A DNA stretch of 64,000 bases from Saposhnikovia divaricata. Lineage: Eukaryota; Streptophyta; Magnoliopsida; Apiales; Apiaceae. The notes beneath the pieces were generated by a model. It was not told where the DNA came from and searched no databases. It saw nothing but the letters and a program-made list of their open reading frames with translations. The position numbers were made by a program, and so were the translations under genes. The stretch covers positions 6,996,001 to 7,060,000 of the forward strand of contig CM071595.1 of NCBI GenBank assembly GCA_036435485.1, read 5' to 3'. Each line of letters starts with the position of its first letter. Positions within the stretch are counted from its first letter, which is position 1. Shown here piece by piece: positions 1 through 10,999 of the stretch.

Positions 1-189
1 GGCTGGGCTATATAGTTCCAGATGTCTTGTATAGAATCCATTTTATTAAATTTTGATTTGTAAAGGCCCAAAAGTAAAGTGAATTGATTCTTAAGGGCCC
101 AAAAGTAAAGTGAAACTGTAGGAACATCGCGTTTGCATGCAACATTTATATAGCAGCTGCAGCCAGCAGGACTAATGTAACTACTGATA

Positions 190-364
190 CAGTGACGAAG
201 CCAGAAAATATTTATAGTGGGGGCACTATACCAGGAAATATTTATATTGGGGCACTACATCAGAAAATATCAGAAAATTCAGGAAATTTATAATTTTTAT
301 AATGTAATTCAAAGCTGTGGTGGGGTCACATGCACCCACTGGACCCCACCTGCCTTCGTCCCTG
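190..364. mobile_element. short hAT-like non-autonomous remnant
   Basis: The left end reads CAGTGACGAAGCCAG and the right end CTGCCTTCGTCCCTG, an imperfect terminal inverted repeat of the style seen in plant hAT elements. The direct repeat ctgata abuts both ends, but a clean 8-bp target duplication is not visible, so the boundaries are approximate. The interior has no coding capacity; it holds two copies of a phrase like gaaatatttatantggggcact. It lies just outside the copia element that follows. Confidence 0.4.
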
Positions 365-410
365 CTGATACTGATCACTTTTATTGTCTTTCAATCTCAC
401 CGTATAATCA

Positions 411-811
411 TCTTACAATATGTAAATTCAGAAGAAATGCTAGAATAAACGTAGCTTACTTGAAAGAGATTGATAGAAACAATCAAATGAACTATACACC
501 ATTACTGAACTTCATCTTCTTTAATCAATCATTCTGAACTTGTGTTTACAAACTGGAAATGGTATATACAATGTTTACATTCTGTTATCTTTAACAGAGA
601 AGGAGAAGAAAAACATTGAGAGAGAATTGAGAAAGAAAATCTATTCTAACTAACTAATACTCTGCTGTGATCTCTGGCCTTTTATACTTCATGAGCTGGC
701 AATGCAAGTTGATCACTCGAGTATAACTAACTCTTGGTTTTTATCCTGTGTTTCTCAGCCTCATTTTAACTCCCCTACACCTCTTTCTCAGTTATGTCAT
801 TATTCTCAACA
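411..811 (-). repeat. 3' LTR of the copia element
   Basis: This is a 401-bp direct repeat of 5072-5472. On the minus strand it begins TGTTGAGAATAATGAC at 811 and ends GTAAGA at 411. The gag-pol frame runs through its first bases and stops inside it at 775-777. The five differences from the other LTR all lie within 411-530; the rest is identical by eye. Confidence 0.93.
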
Positions 812-3800
812 CCCTCCCTCAAACTAGGCATCTCATTAGTCATTCCTAGTTTGGAAAGCAAATCATTAAACTGCACTGATGGTAACACTTTTGTAAACAC
901 ATTTGCAATCTGCAATTCAGTAGGAAGATATGACATTTGTGACAAACCTTCCATAACCTTGTCTCTAGTAAAGTGTATGTCAATCTCAATGTGTTTAGTC
1001 CTTTCATGATGAACTGGATTTTCATATAACTCTCCTTCTTCTGCTTTCAACTTAAGATTTATAGGCAATGGTGTAACAGCTACTTTATATTCCTCCAGTC
1101 CAGCTTCATGCAATAGTTCTCTGGTAAACTTTCTTTGAGTCAAAGTAATGCCATTTTCCAAATATCCAACTTCTATACCAAGGAAGTAATTGAGTTTACC
1201 TAAGTCTTTGATACTGAAAACCTCATTTAAGTAACTCTTCAGATCATCAATAGTTAGAATATCATTTCCTGTGAGAATTATATCATCTACATAAACAGCC
1301 ACCACTGTTATAAGTCCTCCATTGTGTTTCAAGAAAAGAGAATAATCATTCTTAGATTGTTGAAAACCTTTATGCTGCAATGCCCCCACTAACTTGGCAA
1401 ACCACTCTCGAGAAGCATGTTTGAGACCATACAGAGATTTGACAAGTTTGCAGACCTTATTGAAGGGATTAGAAAGACCTTCTGGAACAGTCATATACAC
1501 TTCTTCAGTTAAATCCCCATGGAGAAAAGCATTATTGACATCAAGTTGAAAGAGATTCCAAGAATTCTGAACTGCAAGAGCAATAAGACATCTTATAGTT
1601 ACCATCTTAACCACTGGAGAAAAGGTTTCCAAATAATCAATCCCCCACTTTTGATTATAACCCTTGGCAACTAATCGAGCTTTATATCGTTCAACACTAC
1701 CATCAGCTTTATATTTGATTTTGAAAACCCATTTGCAGCCAATAGCCTTCTTTCCTAGTGGTAGGTCAACTAAAATCCAAGTATGATTTGAGTGTAAAGC
1801 TTGTAATTCCTTATTCATAGCATCTACCCATTTTGGATCTTTAGCTGCCTCTAGATAATTTGCAGGCTCGACTAATGCAATTGTGTTATCAACAAAAGTA
1901 TGTAGAGAAGAATGAAGAGAATCAAAGGCTACTAAATTGCACCAGTGAGTTAGTACAAAATTATTAGCCTTACTGGTTCCACAGATAAAGTCATTATAAT
2001 GTGGTGGCAATTTAGAAACTCTAGTACTTCTCCTAATTGTGACATTTTTATCATGAAAATCATCATCATGAGAATCAGAATTATGAGTGGATGAATCAGA
2101 ATTATGATCAGAAAAAGAATTTGAATTCTCTGTGTTAGAATGAAAAATATCAGGAATGTCATCATATGGGAAAGAAGTGTACTCAGTGGATATGGGTAAA
2201 AAGAATGAAGGAGCAACAACATTATTTTTAATGTGAAATGGAAAATGCTGTTCATGAAAGACTACATTTCTAGAAATAGAAATTTCCATTGTGTCAGTAT
2301 TGAGTACCTTATAGCCCTTGACACCAATAGGATAGCCTATAAAGACATGAGGTTGAGCTCTTTCATCAAATTTTGATCTACTGTGTGTAAGAGTAGAAAC
2401 ATAGCAAAGACATCCAAATACTCGAAAATTTGTAATGTCTGGAGGCTTGTCAAACAACTTCTGATAAGGACTGTTGTTATGAAGCACTTGTAGAGGCATC
2501 CTATTGATGAGATAAACAGCTGCAAGAACACATTCTCCCCAATATGAAACTGGTAATTTTGATTGAAAAAATAAAGCTCGTGCTGTTTCAATCAAATGCC
2601 TGTGTTTGCGTTCAACAATGCCATTCTGCTCTGGTGTGTAAACACATGTTCTTTGATGCAAAATTCCTTTACTTTTAAAGAAACGTTGAATATCAGTACC
2701 ACAGAATTCTGCAGCATTATCACTTCGAACAGTCTGTATTGTAGTATGAAACTGATTCTCTGCATAAGCTACAAAATCTTGAATTATTTGAACTGCTTCT
2801 GATTTTGATTTCATTAGAAATATCCAAGACATTCTTGTGTAATCATCCACCATTGTCAAGAAAAACTTGTGGCCATTATATGTAGCAATCTTGTATGGAC
2901 CCCATGTATCTAGATGCATCAACTGAAAAGAATGTGTTGATTTTATACTGCTAATTGGAAAAGACATCCTTGTCTGCTTAGCAAGTGGACAAATTTGACA
3001 AATTCCATTTAAAGTACAGGAGCCAGCTTTGTCAAATTCTGATAATCCCACATGGCTAAGCATATTCACAGGCATATGTCCAAACCTAAGATGCCAGAGT
3101 TTAGTCTGAACCTCATCAACTTTATTGACAGCAGCATGTCCAAAGAAAGAACTATTTATGTTTTTACCATCTGAAGGAAGAGACCTCCCTTTATTTGTAC
3201 TACTATCTGAAGATACAGCTTCATTATCCAAGTAGTATAAGCCACCATGAAATTTACCAAGATGCAGTGCCCTCATGAAAGGGCCCTGGAGAAAACAACC
3301 ATTGTTATCAAATGTTACACTGCATTGCATATCCTTGCAAAGTTTAGGTATAGAAACCAGATTGAATTTGAATTCTGGAACATATAGTACATCCTCTAAA
3401 ACAATTTGATCATTAATTGTTATAGTACCAATATTTGAGATATTCACTTGTTTACCATTTGGAATGGTAATAAAATTATTTTCTCCTTGTATAACTCTAA
3501 CATTAGTAAAAAGTGACAGATCATAACACATATGATCTGTTGCTCCACTATCTACAATCCAATTTGTGCCAGTTGAAGAGACAAGACAAAATTTACCTGC
3601 TACATTTGCAGATCTGCTATTACCATCATTCTGATTCTGTGATTCATCATGCTTTTCTTTGCCAAGTAATTTCAAAATTTGCTGATACTGTGCAGTAGTG
3701 AATGTTGCACAATCAGTCTCATTCTCATTTCTAACATTGATATTATCTTCATCATCATCAAATTGTACAGCAGCTGCTTGTCTTCTATCAATCTTAGAGT

Positions 3801-4704
3801 ATTGTGGAAAACCATTAAGTTTGTAGCATCTTTGTATAGTATGTCCAGACATCTTACAGTGCTCACAGAAATAGTTAGGTCGAGCTCTTGTATCAACATT
3901 TCCAGAATTGAATTTATTATATGAAGGTCTGAATCTATTATCCTGAAAATTTCTTCTGTTTGCACTAAAAGCCATAGATTGTTCCTCATTCACAGTTGTT
4001 GATCCTTGATATAACTTCTTATGATTCTCCTCTTGCAGAACTAGCTGATAAGCTTGTGAAATTGTAGGTAGTGGTGACATAACTAATATGTTACCTCTGA
4101 TAAACTCATATCCTTCATTTAGTTTCATCAAGAAATCCACCAATCTTCTATCCTCTTGAGATTTTATCAATTTCTTATCAAGCTCACATGTACAGTTTGC
4201 ACAAGCACAAGATGGAAGAGGATCAATCGAATCAAGTTGATCCCACAGCATCTTCATTTTAGTGTAGTAACCAGAAACATTATCTTGACCTTGTCTTATA
4301 TCATGTAAAGACTGTTGAAGCTCAAATAACGAAGTTCCAGAAGCCTGACCATATCGTTCCTCCAGATTCACCCAAATTTCTCTGGCTGACTTGAAATATA
4401 ACACACTTCTTGCTATATTTTGATCTAAAACTCCTAACAACCAAGATATCATCATTGAGTTACATCGTTCCCAAGCTCTATGTGCAGGATCATTTGCATC
4501 AGGTTTATTGATAGTTCCATCAACAAAACCAGTCTTATTTTTAGCAGAAAAACTAATCAGAATTGATCTTTTCCAGTCCATATAAGAATTTCCATCAAAT
4601 TTCATAGAAACTAACTTCATTCCAGGATTATCTGACGGATGCAGATAATAGGGAGAAGTAGAATCTTGTGAAGGATCAACAGGTGGAGGTGGATTCGTAT
4701 TCAT
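775..4704 (-). CDS. copia gag-pol polyprotein, RNase H mostly deleted
   Basis: The ATG at 4702-4704 gives a 1309-aa polyprotein; the frame is open from a GTG 39 nt upstream, but the ATG that opens MNTNPPPPVD is the natural start. In order are a copia Gag region, a CCHC zinc knuckle (CEHCKMSGHTIQRC, about residue 278), an aspartic protease motif DSGATDHMC (about 384), an integrase with both catalytic Asp (HLDTWGPY and VRSDNAAEF) and the Glu (NGIVERKH), and a copia-type reverse transcriptase with YVDDIILTGND near 1136. After the RT the sequence passes from ELYENP straight to VHHERTKHIEID, which in the family lie on opposite sides of RNase H. The catalytic carboxylates of RNase H are therefore absent. 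No stop interrupts the frame. Confidence 0.93.
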   Translation of the reverse strand: MNTNPPPPVDPSQDSTSPYYLHPSDNPGMKLVSMKFDGNSYMDWKRSILISFSAKNKTGFVDGTINKPDANDPAHRAWERCNSMMISWLLGVLDQNIARSVLYFKSAREIWVNLEERYGQASGTSLFELQQSLHDIRQGQDNVSGYYTKMKMLWDQLDSIDPLPSCACANCTCELDKKLIKSQEDRRLVDFLMKLNEGYEFIRGNILVMSPLPTISQAYQLVLQEENHKKLYQGSTTVNEEQSMAFSANRRNFQDNRFRPSYNKFNSGNVDTRARPNYFCEHCKMSGHTIQRCYKLNGFPQYSKIDRRQAAAVQFDDDEDNINVRNENETDCATFTTAQYQQILKLLGKEKHDESQNQNDGNSRSANVAGKFCLVSSTGTNWIVDSGATDHMCYDLSLFTNVRVIQGENNFITIPNGKQVNISNIGTITINDQIVLEDVLYVPEFKFNLVSIPKLCKDMQCSVTFDNNGCFLQGPFMRALHLGKFHGGLYYLDNEAVSSDSSTNKGRSLPSDGKNINSSFFGHAAVNKVDEVQTKLWHLRFGHMPVNMLSHVGLSEFDKAGSCTLNGICQICPLAKQTRMSFPISSIKSTHSFQLMHLDTWGPYKIATYNGHKFFLTMVDDYTRMSWIFLMKSKSEAVQIIQDFVAYAENQFHTTIQTVRSDNAAEFCGTDIQRFFKSKGILHQRTCVYTPEQNGIVERKHRHLIETARALFFQSKLPVSYWGECVLAAVYLINRMPLQVLHNNSPYQKLFDKPPDITNFRVFGCLCYVSTLTHSRSKFDERAQPHVFIGYPIGVKGYKVLNTDTMEISISRNVVFHEQHFPFHIKNNVVAPSFFLPISTEYTSFPYDDIPDIFHSNTENSNSFSDHNSDSSTHNSDSHDDDFHDKNVTIRRSTRVSKLPPHYNDFICGTSKANNFVLTHWCNLVAFDSLHSSLHTFVDNTIALVEPANYLEAAKDPKWVDAMNKELQALHSNHTWILVDLPLGKKAIGCKWVFKIKYKADGSVERYKARLVAKGYNQKWGIDYLETFSPVVKMVTIRCLIALAVQNSWNLFQLDVNNAFLHGDLTEEVYMTVPEGLSNPFNKVCKLVKSLYGLKHASREWFAKLVGALQHKGFQQSKNDYSLFLKHNGGLITVVAVYVDDIILTGNDILTIDDLKSYLNEVFSIKDLGKLNYFLGIEVGYLENGITLTQRKFTRELLHEAGLEEYKVAVTPLPINLKLKAEEGELYENPVHHERTKHIEIDIHFTRDKVMEGLSQMSYLPTELQIANVFTKVLPSVQFNDLLSKLGMTNEMPSLREGVENNDITEKEV
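812..823 (-). promoter_or_regulatory. polypurine tract
   Basis: The minus strand reads GAGGGAGGG immediately before the 3' LTR, the expected primer site for plus-strand DNA synthesis. Confidence 0.75.
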
Positions 4705-4849
4705 CTTAACCAAGAAATCAAACAATTGACAAAATAGATTCACAATTCACGACGAACAACAGTTACAATGAACAAATCAACTTGATAATCGTTCAAGCAC
4801 ACCGATCAAACACACCGAACAAGTCTTTGCGAAAAACATGAATAAAATC

Positions 4850-4968
4850 GAGAAAATGAGATTATACTCAAGAATCAAGAACGAAAATGTCAATCGATGA
4901 GAAAATGAGATTATACTCAAGAATCAAGAACGAAAATGAAGAATCAAGAACGAAAATGTCAATCGATT
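4850..4968. repeat. tandem repeat in the copia leader
   Basis: A roughly 49-bp unit containing gagattatactcaagaatc is repeated twice, followed by a third partial copy. It lies between the primer binding site and the gag start, in the untranslated leader. Confidence 0.8.
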
Positions 4969-5059
4969 ACAGAATCATCAATCGATCCATCAAAACATGA
5001 TCATATAACCAATATATCAAGAGTTTTGCAGCAAGAATGAACAAAAATTCATGAAACCC

Positions 5060-5071
5060 GCTCTGATACCA
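5060..5071 (-). promoter_or_regulatory. primer binding site (initiator tRNA-Met type)
   Basis: The minus strand reads TGGTATCAGAGC directly after the 5' LTR. This is the standard plant copia primer site, complementary to initiator methionine tRNA. Confidence 0.85.
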
Positions 5072-5472
5072 TCTTACAATATGTAAATTCAGAAGAAATG
5101 CTAGAATAAACGTAGCTTACTTGAAAGAGACTGATAGAAACAATAAAATGAACTATAAACCATTACTGAACTTCGTCTTCTTCAATCAATCATTCTGAAC
5201 TTGTGTTTACAAACTGGAAATGGTATATACAATGTTTACATTCTGTTATCTTTAACAGAGAAGGAGAAGAAAAACATTGAGAGAGAATTGAGAAAGAAAA
5301 TCTATTCTAACTAACTAATACTCTGCTGTGATCTCTGGCCTTTTATACTTCATGAGCTGGCAATGCAAGTTGATCACTCGAGTATAACTAACTCTTGGTT
5401 TTTATCCTGTGTTTCTCAGCCTCATTTTAACTCCCCTACACCTCTTTCTCAGTTATGTCATTATTCTCAACA
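5072..5472 (-). repeat. 5' LTR of the copia element
   Basis: This is the direct repeat of 411-811 and carries the promoter for minus-strand transcription. The primer binding site starts at the next base. The right flank aatca matches the left flank of the element, which fixes both outer boundaries. Confidence 0.93.
5340..5347 (-). promoter_or_regulatory. LTR TATA box
   Basis: TATAAAAG on the minus strand inside the 5' LTR, at a position suited to start transcription of the retroelement. The same motif is in the 3' LTR. Confidence 0.5.
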
Positions 5473-5477
5473 AATCA

Positions 5478-6091
5478 CTTATAACTATAACTACTTCTAC
5501 TACAACTTCTGGATACTACAATCTCGTACATCGGTTTGTCAAATAAATTATCTACGATTTTATCCTCTCCAAACTCTGTTCAACGAACAAGATATACCGG
5601 ATATGTTTGGTTTGACTCTAATGGTTGATGAAAGTATTTGAAAATAGAGTATCTGACTAATAATAACTGAAAAAATGTCAACGTCAATATAATCTTCTTT
5701 AATAAAATGAGTTTACTTTGATATATGTCTGATTTACTGTAACAGTTGAAAGCATGATTACAATTTACAAGCTACATGATTTACGTTCAATTCGCGACTG
5801 CATTATTCAGAAGCAATATACAAGAAAACCAGGTCATATGTTGATTTTATGGAGAATGGCAATTAGCATAACAAAACTCAATCTCATGTACTGCATCTTG
5901 AAGCAAATTTTTTCATGTTAAACTAGTACATCGGAATGTTGATTCATAGTCAATATATTTTTTTTCTAAAAATTCCTTTCTAAACTGAGGCATAAGAAGA
6001 GAACTATCTCAAGGTTTCTTAAGGAATATCTCTGAAGTGTTGACTGCAAGCCTAGTCCCAGAAAGAGATGGTTAAGTATCATCACAGCACT
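5478..6091. other. intergenic, 3' side of the B-box gene
   Basis: No coding region or recognisable element is seen. The right part presumably holds the 3' UTR of the B-box gene, which reads leftwards and stops at 6092-6094. Confidence 0.6.
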
Positions 6092-9000
6092 TTAGCGATC
6101 TATCTTTGCAAATCGACCCTTGATTCTAGCTCTACTTTCTGCACGGACCTTTCTCGATTCATACCTGATGTGCTTCTCATACCTGTAATGTACAAACTGG
6201 GGACATCAGTCTAAACATGATTTCAGGATAAGATGTTAATCAACATGAAAACAACTTTTGCAGGTCACAGCCACTTGGCATTTAGTTTACACAATAGCCA
6301 TGCTTTGCTCTTTGAATTATAAGGATGAACTTTAAAACTGAAATGTATATAAAGGAAGATCATACTGAATCATAGGGGACAATCTTAAAATTATTAAACT
6401 TTTGCTCAGACAACAAAATCAGAACTTACATAAATATACTGATATTATAAGTTGATTGCTTGCTACTTTAGCGGAATTGAATCTATCAATATTATAAGCA
6501 ATTAGGCATGGCAGTGCAACTTGTAAAAGATAAAAAGTCACCTTTTTTCTGTGATCATGTACTGAGATTCTTAGAATAACATGCGATAAACTTTTAGTTG
6601 TTATTATTAGAAGTCAGATATAGATGCATGTCCAACTAATAGTTCTGCATACTTCTAAAAGTTTCAATTTTCAGGTTACAATAGCAGATTGAACTTCTCA
6701 TTTTAACAGTTGACCAGTACAAAAATGAGCTAACCAGTATTTAGAAGTGTAATATTAGGTTTCGACTTCTTGGAAACCAGAGCATATGATTCCATTTGAA
6801 GTTCCAAAGTGTAACTATGTTTAAAGGAGTACTTAAAAAATATTTGTACCTCCTAGATTTCCTCTTCTCCTTGTATCGTGTGATTGCAGAGTCTCTGTGC
6901 TGGCTCGAAAATTCATATGGAGCAGCTTTAGGGATGATTTGTGAGGCCTCAGTAACTACAGGATTCTGTGGTGGTGTTTCATGCTTATTCTCTTCATAAT
7001 GTAAAGTAGGATCAACCTCTGGATCTTTATCAGGCACTAGACACTCTGTGTTGAAGTAGCTCTGGTATGAGGTATTAGGCAGACTTTCATCTGCATCCTC
7101 ACCAATATCATTGCACCACTGGAAAGCACTTGCCTGTAAAAGAACATGATATGAATTAGAATTGCTTTTTTCTTTCCATTTACCTTCATCTAAAGCTAGA
7201 TAAACGAGGCAATAAGACCTCTTTACTTTTATTTTCCATGTCTATTAGTCGAACATTATGAAAAGTAGAGCAAGATTATTCATCAATTTGGTTGTGTTTG
7301 AAAATTGTAAAAAGGCTAAAAATACTTAATCAGTTCAGATGCAATACTGGTTATTGACCCATATAAAATGCAGTATTACATTGAACAAAAAATGCGGTCT
7401 AGAAGCATGGTTCTGAAATGAAAAATGGTGAGAATTTCCTTGTCCTAGCTCTGCCTTGTTCATTGAACAAAAGCCAATGAGAAGCTGTGAGGCAGCCCAT
7501 TACTTCATTTATTGTTTGCTGTCTAAGTAGAAAGGGTCAGCCACTTGCAAGCTATAGAATACAATGGTGTGGGCTACAATCTCTTCATACATTATGGGGG
7601 GTTTTTTTTTTTTTGCTAAATAATTATCGGGGGTTTTTTTGTTTTTGATAATATAGGAATACTCTTTCAGCTCACAATTCTCTCAAGTTGCCTCATACGC
7701 GTAGTGATGGGAAAAATCGCAACGTTAACAACTGTAGTAAATTCATTGGCTTCGCTCAAACGCATTGCTATTACTATCCAACAAGCCCATTAAATCTGCT
7801 AGTTATGCTGCTTAAGATATGAAAATCACAAAAAGACAGAACACATTGGATGATTAGCAAATCGACAGAGTCATAAATCTCCAAAAGAAAAAGTTGCTTA
7901 ACTTATTAAAGATCTTTGAGCAGATTTTTACGTCAGACAACTCTTGCTATCCTCCTACCCTACAGGTTATTGGACCAGACACTTATGCTTGAAGCACTAC
8001 ACCCATAAAAGTTGCACTGATAGTAGCTCTTCAGCTTAAGTACTACACCAACTTTGACTTCTCAACCACATTTTTCCTCGAAATACCTAGGCAAAAGAAT
8101 AAAGGAAAACTAGAACTGTATCTCCATATTATTTCACACAGTTCTCACCGGAAAAAGTTCTTTTCCAATTTATTAAGCCATTACCTTTTCTTTTACATTG
8201 TTTGGGGTAGCAAATTTGCAACTATTTATTTTGCCAACGAAATAAATATACAACTACAAGATCAAAATAAGATATGCAAAGGAATTAACCTCGTATGAAG
8301 GATAGAATGTCGGCTCTTTCTTGCTTTCAAAGCTTGTATACAGCTGTCGGCAGGCACGATCAGGCAACAGGGACTGGAATCTAGAAGAAGGCTCTACATC
8401 TTCTTTATCTTGATCACAGCCAGGTTCCAACTTTACCATTTCACGCAGCTGGAAAAGTATCTCTTCCTTCCGTTGTCCACAAACAGTGTTTCGGTTCTGA
8501 ACATTTGACATGTTTAATCAAACAGAAATACAAAAATAAAGTACTTCAATTAAAATAGTTTCGCCAATTCCAACAACTCATCAAGCATTTACCCATGAAA
8601 GCTGGGTGATTCACAAAAAAGCAAAAGATATATTATTAATTTCAGTTAGATTACATATCTTAGATTACCCTAGGAAGCGATTAATAATTTTAGAATTGAA
8701 AAAACTGCATAGGACTAATGTTAAACAGACACTAGTAAGCTCTTGATTAACTATCTAACAAAGAACCAATGTCCAAGACAAGCGCAGCCATGAACATAAA
8801 CCATTAGGACTCAGTAAACATCCTCAGTACAAATAATCGTGGTACTATCAGCTCGAAGATTCGAATAACCATTTAATAAATCTACAATTACCAATATTAT
8901 TCAAAAACTACCAAGTCCTAAGGAAACCCACAAGGGGAAAAACTGAAGATCTTTCAACTCAAAACAACCAACAAACCAGTTTTAGAATCTAACAAAATAT

Positions 9001-9589
9001 GCTAAATCCAGAGGAAATACTAAATCAATAGGCAAACCTTAGGCAAAGGAGGAAACCCTGTAGCTTGAAAATTATGATCAGAGCCATCAGAAGAAATCAA
9101 ATCATCAAGACTAACAACGGAAGGAGTATCCCAAATCAAATAATCCGAGAACTCGAAATTCTCAGACTCCTCAATCCCATCACTTTTATCATCACTCTTC
9201 GTCTTCTTTCCCAATTCATCAAAACCAAAATTAGCCAACAATTCAGCCACAGAAGGACACCCCATAAACCCTTCAATAGGCCTTCTATCATGAACAGTTG
9301 ACTGAGAAATTCTATGACTTTCCCAATCACAATTCTGACAAAGAACAGAACAGTGTGTAGAACAAAATATAGAAGAAGGGGATGAATCACATGCATCACA
9401 TAACACAGAACGTGTGTGCTTAGTGAAAAGCTGATTAGTTGAGTGAACTTTATGATCACACTTCAAACAAAGCTTAGCAGAATCAGCTCTGCAGTACAAA
9501 ACAGCCCTTAAATCTCCACAAAAATCACAAAGACTTTGTTTTTCTTGGATACTTTTGCTGGTAGTTGGAAGTTCTGCAGAATCAGTCAT
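6092..9589 (-). CDS. CONSTANS-like protein, two B-boxes and a CCT domain
   Basis: Four exons on the minus strand: 9038-9589, 8290-8496, 6850-7133 and 6092-6182, all with GT-AG introns. The first two junctions fall between codons and the third splits an Arg codon. The product is 377 aa. B-box 1 starts with CDFCG (C21, C24, C41, C44, H49) and B-box 2 with CDAC (C64, C67, C84, C87, H92). An acidic, Ser/Asp-rich middle follows, and a CCT domain closes the protein (about 333-376, RDSAITRYKEKRKSRR then YEKHIRYESRK, ending GRFAKIDR). Intron 3 cuts the CCT domain. The second box with QNCDW and the GCPS motif after it match the COL9-COL15 branch rather than CONSTANS itself. Family members act in the nucleus as light or flowering regulators; the exact role here is inferred only from the family. 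No lesion is seen. Confidence 0.93.
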
Positions 9590-10999
9590 TTTTTTTCCTT
9601 CAAAGAAAATATAAACAAGAAAGGATTTTTCAAGAAAAAGGAGCTGAAAATATCATAATTTGTGGACTAACATGCAGCTTTTTCAACCAAAACAAAGTTC
9701 TGGTTTAATTTTGGAGGAGAAAAAGAGTGATACAGAAAAATCTTATCACTTATAAATGCTGTGGTCCCTTATATCTAGTGTGAACTGTGAAGTATCTATT
9801 CTCATGAGAAAAAAATGTAGTCATTTTTGTTTGGTTTACCTTTTTCTCTTCAGCAACTGTAATGCTCACGATTTACTTGCCAAAAAGGTTGGATCTATGA
9901 TGGTGATAACAAACAACAAATACTCACATGGGGCTTGAATGTTCATTAAATAATTTTCGAGAAAAAAAATATTATGAATTGTTAAACTGAACGAAACCCG
10001 GAAAGTGGAGTACCAGGAAGGTGAGATGTACAAATTTATTTTCGGTTGGACAGGATACGAATAGGGTAAAATGTACTCATAGAATTTTTTTTCATAATAA
10101 TTCAGACATTTATTACAAAAACGGTTGATAAAGTTGATACTAATAAATATCCTAGTCAAAATTCACAACGTAATCATATGAGATCTATTTTACGAACTCT
10201 AGTGTCGCTCATAATAATTTTCAACGTAAAAGATCATCTTTGAATAGGATGACACTTATAAAATAAAAGTTTGAATTAGAAAGGTAGATGCCACAAAGCG
10301 TCCACTGGTTCACTGATGAAAACAGATGTATAGCTAGAAGGTATTAAAAAGAAAATATGACAAAATAGTATTACTGCCTTCCAATTGTAGAATTATTGTA
10401 TGAATTCACAACATCAAGAAGACAAGAAATATGTAACATAATTTTAGGTGAAATTTAATTTTCGAGATAATTATTAACAACTAGGTTCGCTAACAAGAAC
10501 AAGCTCCTAACAGTCAAATCACAGGCATAAAATGATTAAATTATTAAGCAACCAACATACTTGCTGTAAAATGCACTCTTGGTTTCATTGAACATAGCAT
10601 GACATATTAAGATACCAGAATCACTCTGTAAACTGATTATCACCAGTATATGCCAGTTCCTCTTCCTTATTGTCAGTTTGGTTCATGACTTCATGCAAAA
10701 GACAGAATGATAAGTTACAAGTTTACTCTGTAATATCACAACTACAAAAGACTTTCAACAAGAAAACGAGAAATTTGAACATGCTCAGAATAATCCGCTA
10801 GTTAAGTCAGATAGCAATTTCCTTGTGAATAAGTGCAAGAGTTAACTAACAAGACCGTCGTACCATACCACATGCTTAAAAACGTTCATTAGCATCCAGA
10901 AGAGTCTATCAAGTAAAGCTCAATGATGACAAAATATTCAAAATCCCATGAAAGTTCATCAATCTCAGATTTGTGTAAATTAGATAAGTGAGAATTCCA
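9590..10999. other. B-box gene promoter and 3' flank of the RPB3 gene
   Basis: The left part is the 5' flank of the B-box gene. A TTATAAGT motif (minus strand, near 9750-9756) lies about 165 bp upstream of its ATG and could be a TATA box. The right part is the 3' flank of the minus-strand RPB3-type gene. No transposon ends or further coding sequence are recognised. Confidence 0.5.

Larger units (their letters stand above)
411..5472 (-). mobile_element. full-length Ty1/copia LTR retrotransposon, RNase H-deleted
   Basis: Two 401-bp LTRs (411-811 and 5072-5472) flank one long reading frame. The whole is bracketed by a perfect 5-bp target duplication, aatca, at 406-410 and 5473-5477. On the minus strand the order is 5' LTR, primer binding site touching the LTR, gag-pol, polypurine tract and 3' LTR. 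By eye the LTRs differ at five positions in 401, so the insertion is fairly young. The LTR starts with the usual TG but appears to end GTAAGA rather than CA. Most of RNase H is deleted in frame, so the copy probably depends on relatives for mobility. Confidence 0.95.

Noticed and set aside
217..537. 106-codon plus-strand frame near the left edge
   Set aside because: It runs from a hAT remnant into the copia LTR, so it has no coding meaning.
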